Assembly (NCBI GenBank): GCA_000687675.1
Contig: JHWS01000003.1
Coordinates: 266,474 to 330,473, forward strand
From: Lachnospiraceae bacterium NC2008
GTDB taxonomy: Bacteria > Bacillota > Clostridia > Lachnospirales > Lachnospiraceae
Length of the DNA stretch: 64,000 nucleotides
Direction of reading: 5' to 3'
Positions 55,439 to 64,000 of this stretch are shown one piece after another. Below the pieces are notes generated by a model, which did no database searches, had not been told where the DNA came from, and was given only the letters and a program-made list of their open reading frames with translations. A program made the translations under genes and the position numbers. How positions within the stretch are numbered: the first letter of the stretch is position 1; the number at the start of each line of letters is the position of its first letter.

Positions 55439-56696
55439 GGTACTCTGGTTATGTAATATGATGCCAGGTTTTGTAAGTAGAAGTCTTGGTATGAAGGGTA
55501 CCAATAAGGAAGGCTGGATTGAAGGCTGCCTTCAGATGGTAAAAACCAATAAAGATATAGAACTGGCAATCGCATTCCCAACACAGGCAGATAATATAAT
55601 TAGAGAGACTAAACAGGGAATAAAGTTTTTGGGTTTTGTTGAGGATGTGAACCATCCTGAGAAGTATGACAGCACAGTAGAGGCTGCCCTTGGTTTAATC
55701 TGCGAAGAATATAACCCAGACGTTATTCATATATTTGGTACAGAGTTCCCGCACGCTCTTGCTATGGTAAGACTTGGGGAGTGGAAGTCCAGAACTGTTA
55801 TTCATCTTCAGGGTATTATGGAAAGATGCGCTCAGGTTTATGAGGCAGGTATCCCTAAAGATGTATTTGAAGGACTTACCTTTAGAGATGTAATTAAGCA
55901 TGACTCTATAGTTCAGCAGAAAGAGAAGTATACAAGACGAGCTCTTAATGAACGCAAGGTTCTTTTAGAAGCCCAGAATGTTTGTGGACGTACTGCATTT
56001 GATAAGGCATTTATGGAGGAGATTAATCCTTCATGTAGATATTTTGGACTTAATGAAACTCTTAGAAGTGATTTCTACGGACAGGAGTGGAAGAGGGAGA
56101 ATATAACTCCTCACACTATCTTCTTAAGCCAGGGAAATATTCCTCTAAAGGGTGCTCACTTTGCTATAGAGGCTATAAATCTTGTTAAAAAGAAGTATAG
56201 CGATGTAAGACTTTTAATAGCAGGTGACAAGATTACATCATATGAAACCTTTAAGGATAAGCTTAAGATATCTTCATATGGCAAGTACCTTCGTAACCTT
56301 GTTGTTAAGAATAATCTTGAAGATGACGTTACATTCATAGGTTCAATTAGTGCAAGAAAGATGCTTTCTACCTTTCTTTCAAGCGAGATATTCCTTATGG
56401 GTTCAGTTATAGAAAACTCACCTAACTCACTTGGAGAGGCTATGATACTTGGTATGCCTTGTATCGCATCTAACGTAGGTGGTATACCTTCTCTTTGTAC
56501 TGATAGAAAAGAAGTACTTATGTATGACCCATACAACTCTGCAGAACTTGCAGATAGAATTATAGAATTATTCGAGCATCCTGAGCTTGAAGACCAGCTT
56601 AGAATAGCTGCAAGAAACAGAGCTCTCCTTACCCATGATTCTATTGCTAACTATAAGATGCTCCTTTGGATATATGAAACTATTGCCGCTAGATAG
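55419..56696 (+). CDS. Glycosyltransferase family 4
   Basis: GT-B fold retaining glycosyltransferase: VIHIFGTEFPHALAM, then FLSQGNIPLKGAHFAIEA (start of the nucleotide-sugar domain), and ENSPNSLGEAMILGMPCIASNVGGIPSL with the EX7E-type glutamates. 425 residues. Overlaps the upstream gene and is followed after 15 bases by a TTG-started relative. Confidence 0.87.
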   Translation: MEKEKLRVLWLCNMMPGFVSRSLGMKGTNKEGWIEGCLQMVKTNKDIELAIAFPTQADNIIRETKQGIKFLGFVEDVNHPEKYDSTVEAALGLICEEYNPDVIHIFGTEFPHALAMVRLGEWKSRTVIHLQGIMERCAQVYEAGIPKDVFEGLTFRDVIKHDSIVQQKEKYTRRALNERKVLLEAQNVCGRTAFDKAFMEEINPSCRYFGLNETLRSDFYGQEWKRENITPHTIFLSQGNIPLKGAHFAIEAINLVKKKYSDVRLLIAGDKITSYETFKDKLKISSYGKYLRNLVVKNNLEDDVTFIGSISARKMLSTFLSSEIFLMGSVIENSPNSLGEAMILGMPCIASNVGGIPSLCTDRKEVLMYDPYNSAELADRIIELFEHPELEDQLRIAARNRALLTHDSIANYKMLLWIYETIAAR

Positions 56697-56711
56697 GCAC
56701 TGGAGAATAAG

Positions 56712-57881
56712 TTGAAAGTTACTTTCGTTACTAATTACATGACACATCATCAATTACCATTTGCTGAAGCTATGTACAAGCAGCTTGGGGATGACTTTGT
56801 CTTTATTGAGACCAATGCCATGGATGAAGAACGTAAGAACATGGGATGGACACTTAACCAGTCAGACTATCCATATATAAAGCAGTACGAAGATTATGTA
56901 TATGATGATCTTATTATGGATAGTGATGTAGTTATTCTTGGCGGAACTCATCCAGTGTATATAAGACACAGAATTGCAGCTGGCAAGTTAACATTCAGAT
57001 ACTTTGAAAGACTATTTAAGAAGGGACAATTTAAGGCTTATATTCCTTCATCATATAGACGTAACAAGAAGGAACATGCTAGCTGTAAAGATAAGCCGTT
57101 CTATCTTCTCTGTGCTGGTGCATATGTTGCCTCTGACTTTGCTATCTTTGGAGCATATCCTGACAAGATGTATAAGTGGGGGTATTTTCCAAAGACAGAG
57201 ATTCTTGATATAGATAAGGTTATTGAAGAGAAGGTGCCGGCGTCTATCCTTTGGACTGGCAGGATGATTGACTGGAAACAGCCGCTTCAGCCTCTTATGG
57301 CAGCAGACATACTTAAGAAAGAAGGTAAGAACTTTCATCTTACTATGATTGGCCAAGGACCATATCGAAGTAAGGTGGAGGATTATATAGATAGTCATAA
57401 TTTAAAAGATGAGGTTACTCTTGTGGACTTTGTTAGCCCGGAAGAGATAAGAACATATATGAAGAAGTCTTCTATATATCTTATGACAAGTACAGGACAG
57501 GAAGGCTGGGGAGCTGTTGTTAATGAGGCTATGGGCTGTGGTTGTGGCCTTATTGCATCTTACGGTGCTGGAGCAACACCATATCTTGTTAAGCAATCGT
57601 TAAATGGACTTATTTACAATTTTAAAAGTCATAAAGAACTTGCCCTGTGCATCGACGATTTATTAGATAATCCAGATAAGGCAAAAAGACTTGGTAAAGC
57701 CGCTTATGAAACCATAGTTAATATGTGGAATGCTTCGAATGCTGCCAATCGTTTTATTGCCCTATCCTCGAAACTTCTTGAAGGTAAGTCATTCTTTGAA
57801 GAAGAAGGACCTCTTTCTAAAGCGGAGAATATCAGCATGAGACATGCATACAAGTTATGCAGAAAGGACGAGGTGATATGA
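56712..57881 (+). CDS. Glycosyltransferase family 4, tandem paralogue 1
   Basis: Begins with KVTFVTNYMTHHQLPFAEAMY, has HLTMIGQGPYRSKVEDYI and STGQEGWGAVVNEAMGCGCGLIASYGAGATP with the GT4 glutamates. 389 residues. The start is TTG with GGAGAATAAG upstream. The next gene has the same opening and layout, so the two are paralogues and overlap by 4 bases at most. Confidence 0.88.
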   Translation: MKVTFVTNYMTHHQLPFAEAMYKQLGDDFVFIETNAMDEERKNMGWTLNQSDYPYIKQYEDYVYDDLIMDSDVVILGGTHPVYIRHRIAAGKLTFRYFERLFKKGQFKAYIPSSYRRNKKEHASCKDKPFYLLCAGAYVASDFAIFGAYPDKMYKWGYFPKTEILDIDKVIEEKVPASILWTGRMIDWKQPLQPLMAADILKKEGKNFHLTMIGQGPYRSKVEDYIDSHNLKDEVTLVDFVSPEEIRTYMKKSSIYLMTSTGQEGWGAVVNEAMGCGCGLIASYGAGATPYLVKQSLNGLIYNFKSHKELALCIDDLLDNPDKAKRLGKAAYETIVNMWNASNAANRFIALSSKLLEGKSFFEEEGPLSKAENISMRHAYKLCRKDEVI

Positions 57882-59080
57882 AAGTAGTATTTGTATCTAA
57901 CTATTTGAATCATCATCAGATTCCTTTTTGTAACGCATTATCTAAGCAAAAGGATATTGATCTGACATTTATCCAAATGGAGATGATGGAAAGAGAAAGA
58001 GTATCTATGGGATGGGCCATAGATATTAAAGACTATGACTATGCAAGGGGTTACTATGATGACCCTGTTGATTGTCAGAAACTTATAGATAAAAGCGATA
58101 TCGTTATCTGGGGCGGCGTAGAAGATGAGAAATATATAAAGCCAAGACTTGATAGCGGAAAGATAACACTTAGATATAGTGAGCGAATCTATAAGGAAGG
58201 CCAGTGGAAGTTTATAACTCCAAGAGGTCTTATAAAGAAATACCATGACCATGTTAAATATAGAAAATCCAAAGTATATCTTATGTGTGCTGGAGGATAT
58301 GTAGCGTCTGATTTTAATCTTATACATGCATATCCGGGTAAGATGTTTAACTGGGGCTATTTCCCTAAGATTGATTCTTACGATATAGATAACCTTATAG
58401 CTTCTAAGGGATATAGCGAAAAGGATGAAGATAAGAAACTTGAGCTTATGTGGTCTGGAAGGATGATTAACTGGAAGCATCCTGACTATGCTGTTGAAGC
58501 GGCAAGACTGCTTATGGCTCATAATATAGATTTCCATATGACTATTATCGGTGAAGGCCCCCTTAGAGAGAGACTGGAAGCTACAGCTGAGGCTTATGGC
58601 GTAACTGATAAGATAACATTTATGGGATTTAGAACTCCTGAGAAAGTAAGGGAGTACATGCAGCAGGCTGATATCTACATGCTTACCAGCGACCAGAAAG
58701 AAGGCTGGGGCGCTGTACTTAATGAAGCTATGAACTGTGGCTGCGCAGTAGTGTGCGGATCAGGTTCAGGTTCAGTAGTATCTATGGCACTGCATGATAA
58801 GAATGCCATGGTATATAGAGACAGGGATATAGGTGAGTTCCTTAAATATATAGGAGAACTTGCTGAAGATAAAGAAAAAAGAGCAAAACTTGGAAAAGAA
58901 GCTTACAAGACTGTGAAGGAAGTTTGGAATCCTGAAGTAGCAGCTGAAAGATTCAGGGATTTTGCAAATGAACTATTGTTGGGGCGAATTAAAGAATATG
59001 AGAAAGGACCTCTTAGTAGGGCTGAGATAATCTCACCTATCAGAGGATATAAATACACTAGAAGATGGAAGAACTTATAA
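57878..59080 (+). CDS. Glycosyltransferase family 4, tandem paralogue 2
   Basis: KVVFVSNYLNHHQIPFCNALSK matches the start of the preceding gene, followed by WGYFPKID, GRMINWKHPDYAVEAA and SDQKEGWGAVLNEAMNCGCAVVCGSGSG. 400 residues from 57878, where ACGAGGTGAT lies upstream; 7 more residues are open. It overlaps the next gene by 16 bases. Confidence 0.88.
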   Translation: MKVVFVSNYLNHHQIPFCNALSKQKDIDLTFIQMEMMERERVSMGWAIDIKDYDYARGYYDDPVDCQKLIDKSDIVIWGGVEDEKYIKPRLDSGKITLRYSERIYKEGQWKFITPRGLIKKYHDHVKYRKSKVYLMCAGGYVASDFNLIHAYPGKMFNWGYFPKIDSYDIDNLIASKGYSEKDEDKKLELMWSGRMINWKHPDYAVEAARLLMAHNIDFHMTIIGEGPLRERLEATAEAYGVTDKITFMGFRTPEKVREYMQQADIYMLTSDQKEGWGAVLNEAMNCGCAVVCGSGSGSVVSMALHDKNAMVYRDRDIGEFLKYIGELAEDKEKRAKLGKEAYKTVKEVWNPEVAAERFRDFANELLLGRIKEYEKGPLSRAEIISPIRGYKYTRRWKNL

Positions 59081-60054
59081 GCGTAGTTGTACCTGTATAC
59101 AACAAAAAAGAGTACCTGAGAAAATGCATCGATTCTATTCTTGCCCAGACATATACCTATCTTGAGATTATACTTGTAGATGATGGTTCAACAGATGGTT
59201 CAAGTGAGATAGTTGATGAATACGAACTTCATGATAAGAGAGTCAGAGTTGTTCATAAGGAGAATGGCGGTTTATCATCTGCCAGAAACAGAGGTATCAA
59301 AGAAGCCAGAGGAAAATATGTAGGCTTTGTTGATGCTGATGACTATATTGAGAAGGATATGTATGCTAATCTTTGTAAGGCATACAAGGATTATCCAGAT
59401 ATAACATTTGCTCAGATTATGAGTCAGAATGTTATGGAGTTTGGAAAAGTTTTCTCACCTATTCTTAAGAATAGCGGAGAGACTGTTATCATGGAGAAGC
59501 GTGATTACTTTAAAGAACTTCTTCTTCATATTGGTGATAGCTCATTTTGTACAAAACTTTTTAGAAATGAGTGGCTCTATAATTACAAGTTTACAGAGGG
59601 AGAACTTAATGAAGATTTCGAACTTCTCCTTCGTATGATGAATGATATAGAACAAGTTGCAACTATTGAGAAACTTGGGTATAACATAGTTCTTAGTGGT
59701 GAAAGTATCACAAGAGGTTCATACAATCCTAAGCTTTATGAAGATATGATGAAGCATGTGGATGAGGCTAGAGCACTTGTAGAGACACGTTACCCATTCT
59801 TACAGGTTGCCATGACTAAGTTTGAACTTACACAGTGCCTTGATTTCTTACTTCATGTGCCAGTTGAGCAGATGGTTGATAAGAATGAGCTTTATGTAAG
59901 ATGTAGAGATACTGTAAAGAAGTCAAAGAAGGATATTAAAGAGAATCCTTACTTTGATGAGAGACAGAGAAAGAATCTTGGTATTCTTGCCTCATACCCT
60001 ATGCCTATGGTAAGAAAGGCCCATAAACTTGTTATGAAGGTTAGGGACAACTAG
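59065..60054 (+). CDS. Glycosyltransferase family 2
   Basis: Typical GT2: SVVVPVYNKKEYLRKCIDSI, ILVDDGSTDGSSEI, NGGLSSARNRGIKEARGKYVG and VDADDYI (DxD). 329 residues with a helical C-terminal part. Followed by 72 bases without a gene that contain AGGTCC/GGACCT but no T run. Confidence 0.92.
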   Translation: MEELISVVVPVYNKKEYLRKCIDSILAQTYTYLEIILVDDGSTDGSSEIVDEYELHDKRVRVVHKENGGLSSARNRGIKEARGKYVGFVDADDYIEKDMYANLCKAYKDYPDITFAQIMSQNVMEFGKVFSPILKNSGETVIMEKRDYFKELLLHIGDSSFCTKLFRNEWLYNYKFTEGELNEDFELLLRMMNDIEQVATIEKLGYNIVLSGESITRGSYNPKLYEDMMKHVDEARALVETRYPFLQVAMTKFELTQCLDFLLHVPVEQMVDKNELYVRCRDTVKKSKKDIKENPYFDERQRKNLGILASYPMPMVRKAHKLVMKVRDN

Positions 60055-60126
60055 TGTGACAGGTCCAGGACCTACTGGGACAAGGTTCTAAAAGCTAAGC
60101 TAAAAAGATAAAAGTGGAGAGATAAA

Positions 60127-61872
60127 GTGATTAAAATATTTAAGAAGATGAATCTTTTGCTTGATAAGAAGCAGAAGAGATTCATGATAGTGCTCATTAT
60201 TATGATGCTTGTAGGTGCAGTTTTGGAGACAGCATCTATATCTATCGTTATACCTGTTGTGGCCCTTGTTATGGACCAGGACGCAGTTATGAATAATGAA
60301 CTGGTAGCTTCACTTTATCACTTCCTTGGATTTTCAACCCCAAGGGCATTTACCATATTTATTATGATGTCCCTTGTTGTGGCATTCATATTTAAAAATA
60401 TCTTCTTATACATCCAGCAGAAGGTATTATTCAGATTCATATATACAAACCAGTTCAGAACCAGCGAGCGTATGATGAAGAACTATCTTCGCCGTGGTTA
60501 TGAATATTATCTTAATGCAGACACTGCTGTTATCCAGAGAAATATTACCTCTGACGTTAACAACATGTACGCTCTTATTCTTGCAATACTTACCCTTATT
60601 TCAGAGATTATAGTTTTTGTATGCTTGGCAGCAGTTCTCTTTATTGCTGACCCTAAGCTTACACTTACCATATCAGTACTTCTTATTATCACTCTTCTTG
60701 TTATTAAGAAGATTCTTAAGCCTATTATGTACAAGGCAGGTAAAGATAATCAGGACTACTATTCTGGTCTCTTTAAGTGGATAAGCCAGACAGTAACTGG
60801 TATCAAGGAAGTGAAGATAGGTGGTAGAGAGACATACTTTATCGACGAGTATATTAAGTGCGGTAAGGGCTATGTAGGTGCAGTTCAGAAGTACTCTCTT
60901 TTTAGTAACATACCAAAACTTCTTATTGAAACAGTCTGCGTAGCTGGTATGATTTTATACCTTCTTGTCCTTATGCTTATGGGACAGGATACTTCTAATA
61001 TGATGGGAGTTATCTCGGCATTTGGCGTTGCTGTAGTAAGACTTATGCCATGTGCTAACCGTATTAATAACCAGCTTAACAATATAGCTTACTTCGAACC
61101 ATTCTTTATGGGGGTTTCTGATAACCTTCAGTCAGAGATTGGAGATTCGAATTCTGATATTACAGACCTGATGCCTGCAAAGGAGAAGCTTCCAGTTAAG
61201 GAAAACATCACTTTAAAGGACATCTGCTACAAGTATCCTAATACTGAAAAGTGGATATTCGACCATGCCGACCTGACTATTAATATTGGCCAGAGTGTTG
61301 GTATTGTAGGAACTTCAGGTGCAGGCAAATCTACAATCGTAGATGTTATTCTTGGTCTTCTTAAAGTACAGAGTGGTTCTATAACTGCAGACGGCGCTGA
61401 TGTACTTGATAAGGCAAACTACCGCAAGTGGCTTAAGAATGTAGGATATATTCCTCAGACTATATTTATGCTTGATGATACTATCAGAAGAAATATAGCA
61501 TTTGGCGTGCCTGAGGATGAGATAGATGAAGACAGACTCTGGCAGGTAATTAAGGATGCGCAGCTTGATGACTTTATTAAGTCTCTTCCAGAAGGACTTG
61601 AAACTGGTATAGGCGAAAGAGGTATCCGTATTTCTGGTGGTCAGAGACAGCGTATAGGTATTGCCAGAGCCCTCTATGAGAACCCAGAAGTTCTTATCCT
61701 TGATGAGGCTACATCAGCCCTTGATAATGATACTGAGAAGGCTATTATGGATTCTATTAACCTTCTTCATGGACATAAGACGCTTATTATTATCGCTCAC
61801 AGACTTCAGACTATTGAAAAATGCGATGCGGTATACAGAGTTGAAGACGGTAAGATAACGAAGGAAAGATAG
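60127..61872 (+). CDS. ABC transporter with fused membrane and ATPase domains, PglK-like flippase
   Basis: 581 residues: an N-terminal six-helix membrane domain (to about 330) and an ATPase domain with GTSGAGKST (Walker A), ISGGQRQR (signature) and VLILDEATSAL (Walker B). The N terminus MNLLLDKKQKRFMIVLIIMM and the overall size match the PglK group of lipid-linked oligosaccharide flippases. It starts with GTG at 60127 after GGAGAGATAAA. No Wzx gene is seen in the locus, so this is the likely flippase, which is inferred. Confidence 0.85.
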   Translation: MIKIFKKMNLLLDKKQKRFMIVLIIMMLVGAVLETASISIVIPVVALVMDQDAVMNNELVASLYHFLGFSTPRAFTIFIMMSLVVAFIFKNIFLYIQQKVLFRFIYTNQFRTSERMMKNYLRRGYEYYLNADTAVIQRNITSDVNNMYALILAILTLISEIIVFVCLAAVLFIADPKLTLTISVLLIITLLVIKKILKPIMYKAGKDNQDYYSGLFKWISQTVTGIKEVKIGGRETYFIDEYIKCGKGYVGAVQKYSLFSNIPKLLIETVCVAGMILYLLVLMLMGQDTSNMMGVISAFGVAVVRLMPCANRINNQLNNIAYFEPFFMGVSDNLQSEIGDSNSDITDLMPAKEKLPVKENITLKDICYKYPNTEKWIFDHADLTINIGQSVGIVGTSGAGKSTIVDVILGLLKVQSGSITADGADVLDKANYRKWLKNVGYIPQTIFMLDDTIRRNIAFGVPEDEIDEDRLWQVIKDAQLDDFIKSLPEGLETGIGERGIRISGGQRQRIGIARALYENPEVLILDEATSALDNDTEKAIMDSINLLHGHKTLIIIAHRLQTIEKCDAVYRVEDGKITKER

Positions 61873-63285
61873 ATGTTATTTCCAAGTAATATATTTTTAT
61901 TCTGCTTTCTGCCTGTTATGCTGGTTTTATACTTTGGTATCTGCCAGCTTCTAGTGCCAGAAAAATATAAGATACTTTCAAAGAATATAGTTTTATTTGC
62001 AGGAAGTATTATATTCTACGCATACGGAGAACCTGTCTTCGTACTTCTTCTTTTATTCTCAATATTTATTAACTGGCTTATGGGCTTTCTTATTGGTAAG
62101 GCTCAGAAGAAAGATCGTAGCGGTAAACTCCTTCTAATCCTTGATATAGTTATCAATGTAGGAGTCTTCTTTGTATTCAAATATCTTGATTTTGTATCAG
62201 GCAATCTTAACAGAGCCTTCTCTATAAACATACCTTATACAGGACTTAAGCTTCCTATAGGTATCTCATTCTTTACCTTCCAAGCTCTTTCATATGTCGT
62301 AGACGTATACAGAAAGAAAGCTGATCCGGAGAATAATCCATTCTACGTTGGTTTATATATAGCCCTATTCCCACAGCTTATAGCAGGCCCTATTGTTAGA
62401 TATGAGACAGTAGCTAAGGCTATCAGAGATAGAAAAGAGAATATAGAAAAGTTCACAAAGGGAACTATTAGATTTATCGAGGGACTTGGCAAGAAGGTTC
62501 TTCTTGCAGACTCTATGGCTATCTTCGCAGATAGAATATTTAAAGCTTATCCACAAGGTCAGGGCTTATCTGTTCTTATGGCCTGGTTTGGTGCTATAAC
62601 ATATACTCTTGAGATTTACTACGACTTCTCAGGTTATTCGGATATGGCTATAGGCCTTGGAAAGATGTTTGGATTTGAATTCGAAGAGAACTTTAACTAT
62701 CCATACATATCAAAGTCTATTACAGAGTTTTGGCGTAGATGGCACATCTCATTAACAACATGGTTTAGAGACTACCTCTACTTCCCAATGGGAGGTTCCA
62801 GAGTATCTACCGGCAGGATGTATTTTAACCTCTTCTTTATCTGGTTCCTTACAGGACTATGGCACGGCGCAGGTTGGACTTATGTAGCGTGGGGCCTGTT
62901 TTCATTTGTCCTTCAGGTTATTGAAAAGTGGATTGGACTTGGAAAGAAGTGGAATATGCCGGCAGCACTTGGACATTTCTATACAATGTTCCTTATAACT
63001 ATATCTATGGTTATCTTTAGAAGTGTATCTATGACACAGGCATGCGGCTATATTAAGTCTATGTTTGGTATAGGTGGTAATGGGCTAACTGATTCTCATA
63101 CACTATTCCTTATCCGTGATAACTGGATTATGCTTGTTGCTGCAATAGCATTCTCTATGCCACTATCTAAGCTCCTTAAGAAGAAGCAGTTTATCTATGA
63201 CATACTTCTTTCAGGTGTGTTAATCCTTTGCATAATCTATATCTTAAAGGGCGGCTACAGCCCATTCATATACTTCAGCTTTTAG
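61873..63285 (+). CDS. MBOAT family O-acyltransferase (AlgI/DltB-like)
   Basis: Membrane-bound O-acyltransferase of 470 residues with about 11 segments. Visible are PIGISFFTFQALSYVVDVYR, SKSITEFWRRWHISLTTWFRDYLYFPMGGS and the catalytic His in WFLTGLWHGAGWTY. AlgI-type members pass acyl groups across the membrane for polysaccharide acetylation. The ATG follows the ABC transporter stop without a gap. The usual AlgJ/DHHW partner gene is not seen next to it. Confidence 0.92.
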   Translation: MLFPSNIFLFCFLPVMLVLYFGICQLLVPEKYKILSKNIVLFAGSIIFYAYGEPVFVLLLLFSIFINWLMGFLIGKAQKKDRSGKLLLILDIVINVGVFFVFKYLDFVSGNLNRAFSINIPYTGLKLPIGISFFTFQALSYVVDVYRKKADPENNPFYVGLYIALFPQLIAGPIVRYETVAKAIRDRKENIEKFTKGTIRFIEGLGKKVLLADSMAIFADRIFKAYPQGQGLSVLMAWFGAITYTLEIYYDFSGYSDMAIGLGKMFGFEFEENFNYPYISKSITEFWRRWHISLTTWFRDYLYFPMGGSRVSTGRMYFNLFFIWFLTGLWHGAGWTYVAWGLFSFVLQVIEKWIGLGKKWNMPAALGHFYTMFLITISMVIFRSVSMTQACGYIKSMFGIGGNGLTDSHTLFLIRDNWIMLVAAIAFSMPLSKLLKKKQFIYDILLSGVLILCIIYILKGGYSPFIYFSF

Positions 63286-63328
63286 AATATCTGTTTTCCT
63301 TCCTTATGTATCTGTTGAGTTCTTTGGA

Positions 63329-63616
63329 ATGTCACAGAGCGTTAAGTTATTAGATGGTAAAGACGGATACATTTTAATGATTCTTGTTATTCTTACAGCA
63401 GTATTCATGTTCCTTAATAATGCAAAGGCATTCTACGGTCTTGCAGGTGCATCTATCGTTTGGTCTGTATATGAATTCATTGATTGTAAGTCAGAATTAA
63501 AGGAATTTGGCGATATGATCAAGTATGGTGCAGGATGCTGGTTATCTATAATCGGTGCTGTTGTAATAGCAGCTGGTGTTGCATTATACGCACTTGAAGA
63601 AAAGAAAAACGCATAA
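63329..63616 (+). CDS. Small membrane protein of unknown function
   Basis: 95 residues with three hydrophobic segments (about 13-30, 35-50 and 72-90). The ribosome binding site is weak (TTTGGA) and the frame is open upstream to near 63290, so the start is uncertain; Met at 63329 is the first candidate. It is the last gene before a terminator and the intron. The family is not recognised. Confidence 0.55.
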   Translation: MSQSVKLLDGKDGYILMILVILTAVFMFLNNAKAFYGLAGASIVWSVYEFIDCKSELKEFGDMIKYGAGCWLSIIGAVVIAAGVALYALEEKKNA

Positions 63617-63645
63617 TCAATACAATTTGATTTAAGATTATTTTT

Positions 63646-63680
63646 AACCCTCCAGGCGCTAAGCACCTGGAGGGTTTTTA
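63646..63680 (+). terminator. Terminator at the end of the polysaccharide locus
   Basis: AACCCTCCAGG and CCTGGAGGGTT form an 11-bp stem across CGCTAAGCA, followed by TTTTTA. A group IIC intron begins 2 bases after it. Confidence 0.95.
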
Positions 63681-63682
63681 TG

Positions 63683-64000
63683 GTGCGCCTAGCGGCGCAC
63701 GTTTCTAACGGGTTTAAGTCCCGAATCCGCCCGGTAGTGGGAAGGATATAGCCGAAAGCAAGGGTGTCCGCTGTGAGACGGAATCTGAAGGAAGCTGGAT
63801 GTGGGGAACATACTAACCCACGGGCAAATCTCCGGTCTGACGTACAGAAATCTCATACGAGGTTATGCATGAGGGTAAGGCTGCCATACAAGTCGAAGCC
63901 CAATAACTACACGGAATCATGCATGATAAATGAGGCAGATGGATGGAGGGGAAGAAACGTGTGGTACCTAGGGAGGTCTGCGTGAAATGCTCTGAAAGGA
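63683..64000 (+). mobile_element. Group IIC intron, 5' part (continues beyond the window)
   Basis: It starts GTGCGCC at 63683 and shows conserved domain I sequence of bacterial class C introns in order: a GGG...GTCCCGAA stem, GCAAGGGTGTCC, CGGAATCTGAAGGAAGC, CTCCGGTCTGA, and GGGAGGTCTG near the end. Class C introns are known to insert directly 3' of rho-independent terminators; here the 5' end lies 2 bases after the terminator T run. The reverse transcriptase-maturase gene would lie past the window end. An apparent reading frame at 63764-63985 is within the RNA and is not taken as a gene. Confidence 0.9.

Noticed and set aside
63764..63985. 73-residue reading frame inside the intron
   Set aside because: It overlaps conserved group II intron RNA sequence and has no ribosome binding site or recognisable protein features.

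Overview
The window reads as a low-GC chromosome segment from an anaerobic Firmicute, most likely Lachnospiraceae (Butyrivibrio/Pseudobutyrivibrio/Roseburia-like). The evidence is protein content and gene order: an FMN-riboswitch ribD-E-BA-H operon, MreB/Mbl next to FlhO/FlhP-type flagellar rod proteins, a ComFC-YvyF pair, a YjfB motility protein, NfnAB, and long runs of co-directional genes with AGGAGG-type ribosome binding sites. The genus is inferred. No rRNA, tRNA, CRISPR array, prophage or transposase gene was seen. Nearly every gene lies on the plus strand; only the small yjfB-like gene is on the minus strand.

Layout. 1-2033: 3' part of a large beta-propeller-like protein with a C39-like tail. 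2087-6682: promoter, FMN riboswitch, two hairpins, the four riboflavin genes and a HAD phosphatase. 6925-8920: lipoprotein and acyltransferase. 8952-11839: TrkA/TrkH potassium uptake. 12011-14311: NfnA/NfnB. 14447-17745: a membrane-anchored coiled-coil protein, CvfB, YjfB and a WecG-like protein. 17934-23580: a PucR/CdaR-type regulator followed by FtsE-FtsX, a PcsB/EnvC-like M23 peptidoglycan hydrolase and a C-terminal processing protease. 23585-25712: a LexA-type box and uvrB. 25811-27693: UDP-galactopyranose mutase and MgtC. 27694-28505: a long non-coding interval with a strong promoter, an apparently unassigned structured RNA, its terminator and a GC-rich palindromic element. 28506-32992: zinc-ribbon membrane protein and uvrA. 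33175-36317: Mbl-FlhO-FlhP-FlgJ. 36370-36545: a long irregular hairpin, possibly a 6S-like RNA. 36565-43745: RecD2, ComFC, YvyF, two membrane proteins, and the c-di-AMP cyclase CdaA with its YbbR partner. 43775-45964: HPr and leuA. 46009-63285: an exopolysaccharide locus. 63683 to the end: the 5' part of a group IIC intron placed just after a terminator.

How the genes work together. The riboflavin genes form a feedback-controlled operon. FtsEX, the hydrolase and Ctp form a cell-separation module. The polysaccharide locus has a priming polyprenyl glycosylphosphotransferase, a Wzz-like protein, an EpsG-type polymerase, seven glycosyltransferases, a PglK-like ABC flippase and an MBOAT O-acyltransferase, with RmlD and GDP-fucose synthase upstream; glf could supply UDP-Galf from a distance. 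A Wzx flippase is not visible.

The most unusual signals are non-coding: the roughly 390-nt RNA at 27851-28242; a family of GC-rich palindromic elements that begin with GCGCAGG directly 3' of terminators (28244, 44191, 50486); a dispersed inverted repeat AGTTCA-N5-TGAACT in short intergenic gaps; the hairpin RNA before recD2; and the terminator-targeted group IIC intron. Functions given for these are inference; family-level gene calls rest on motifs read directly from the translations.
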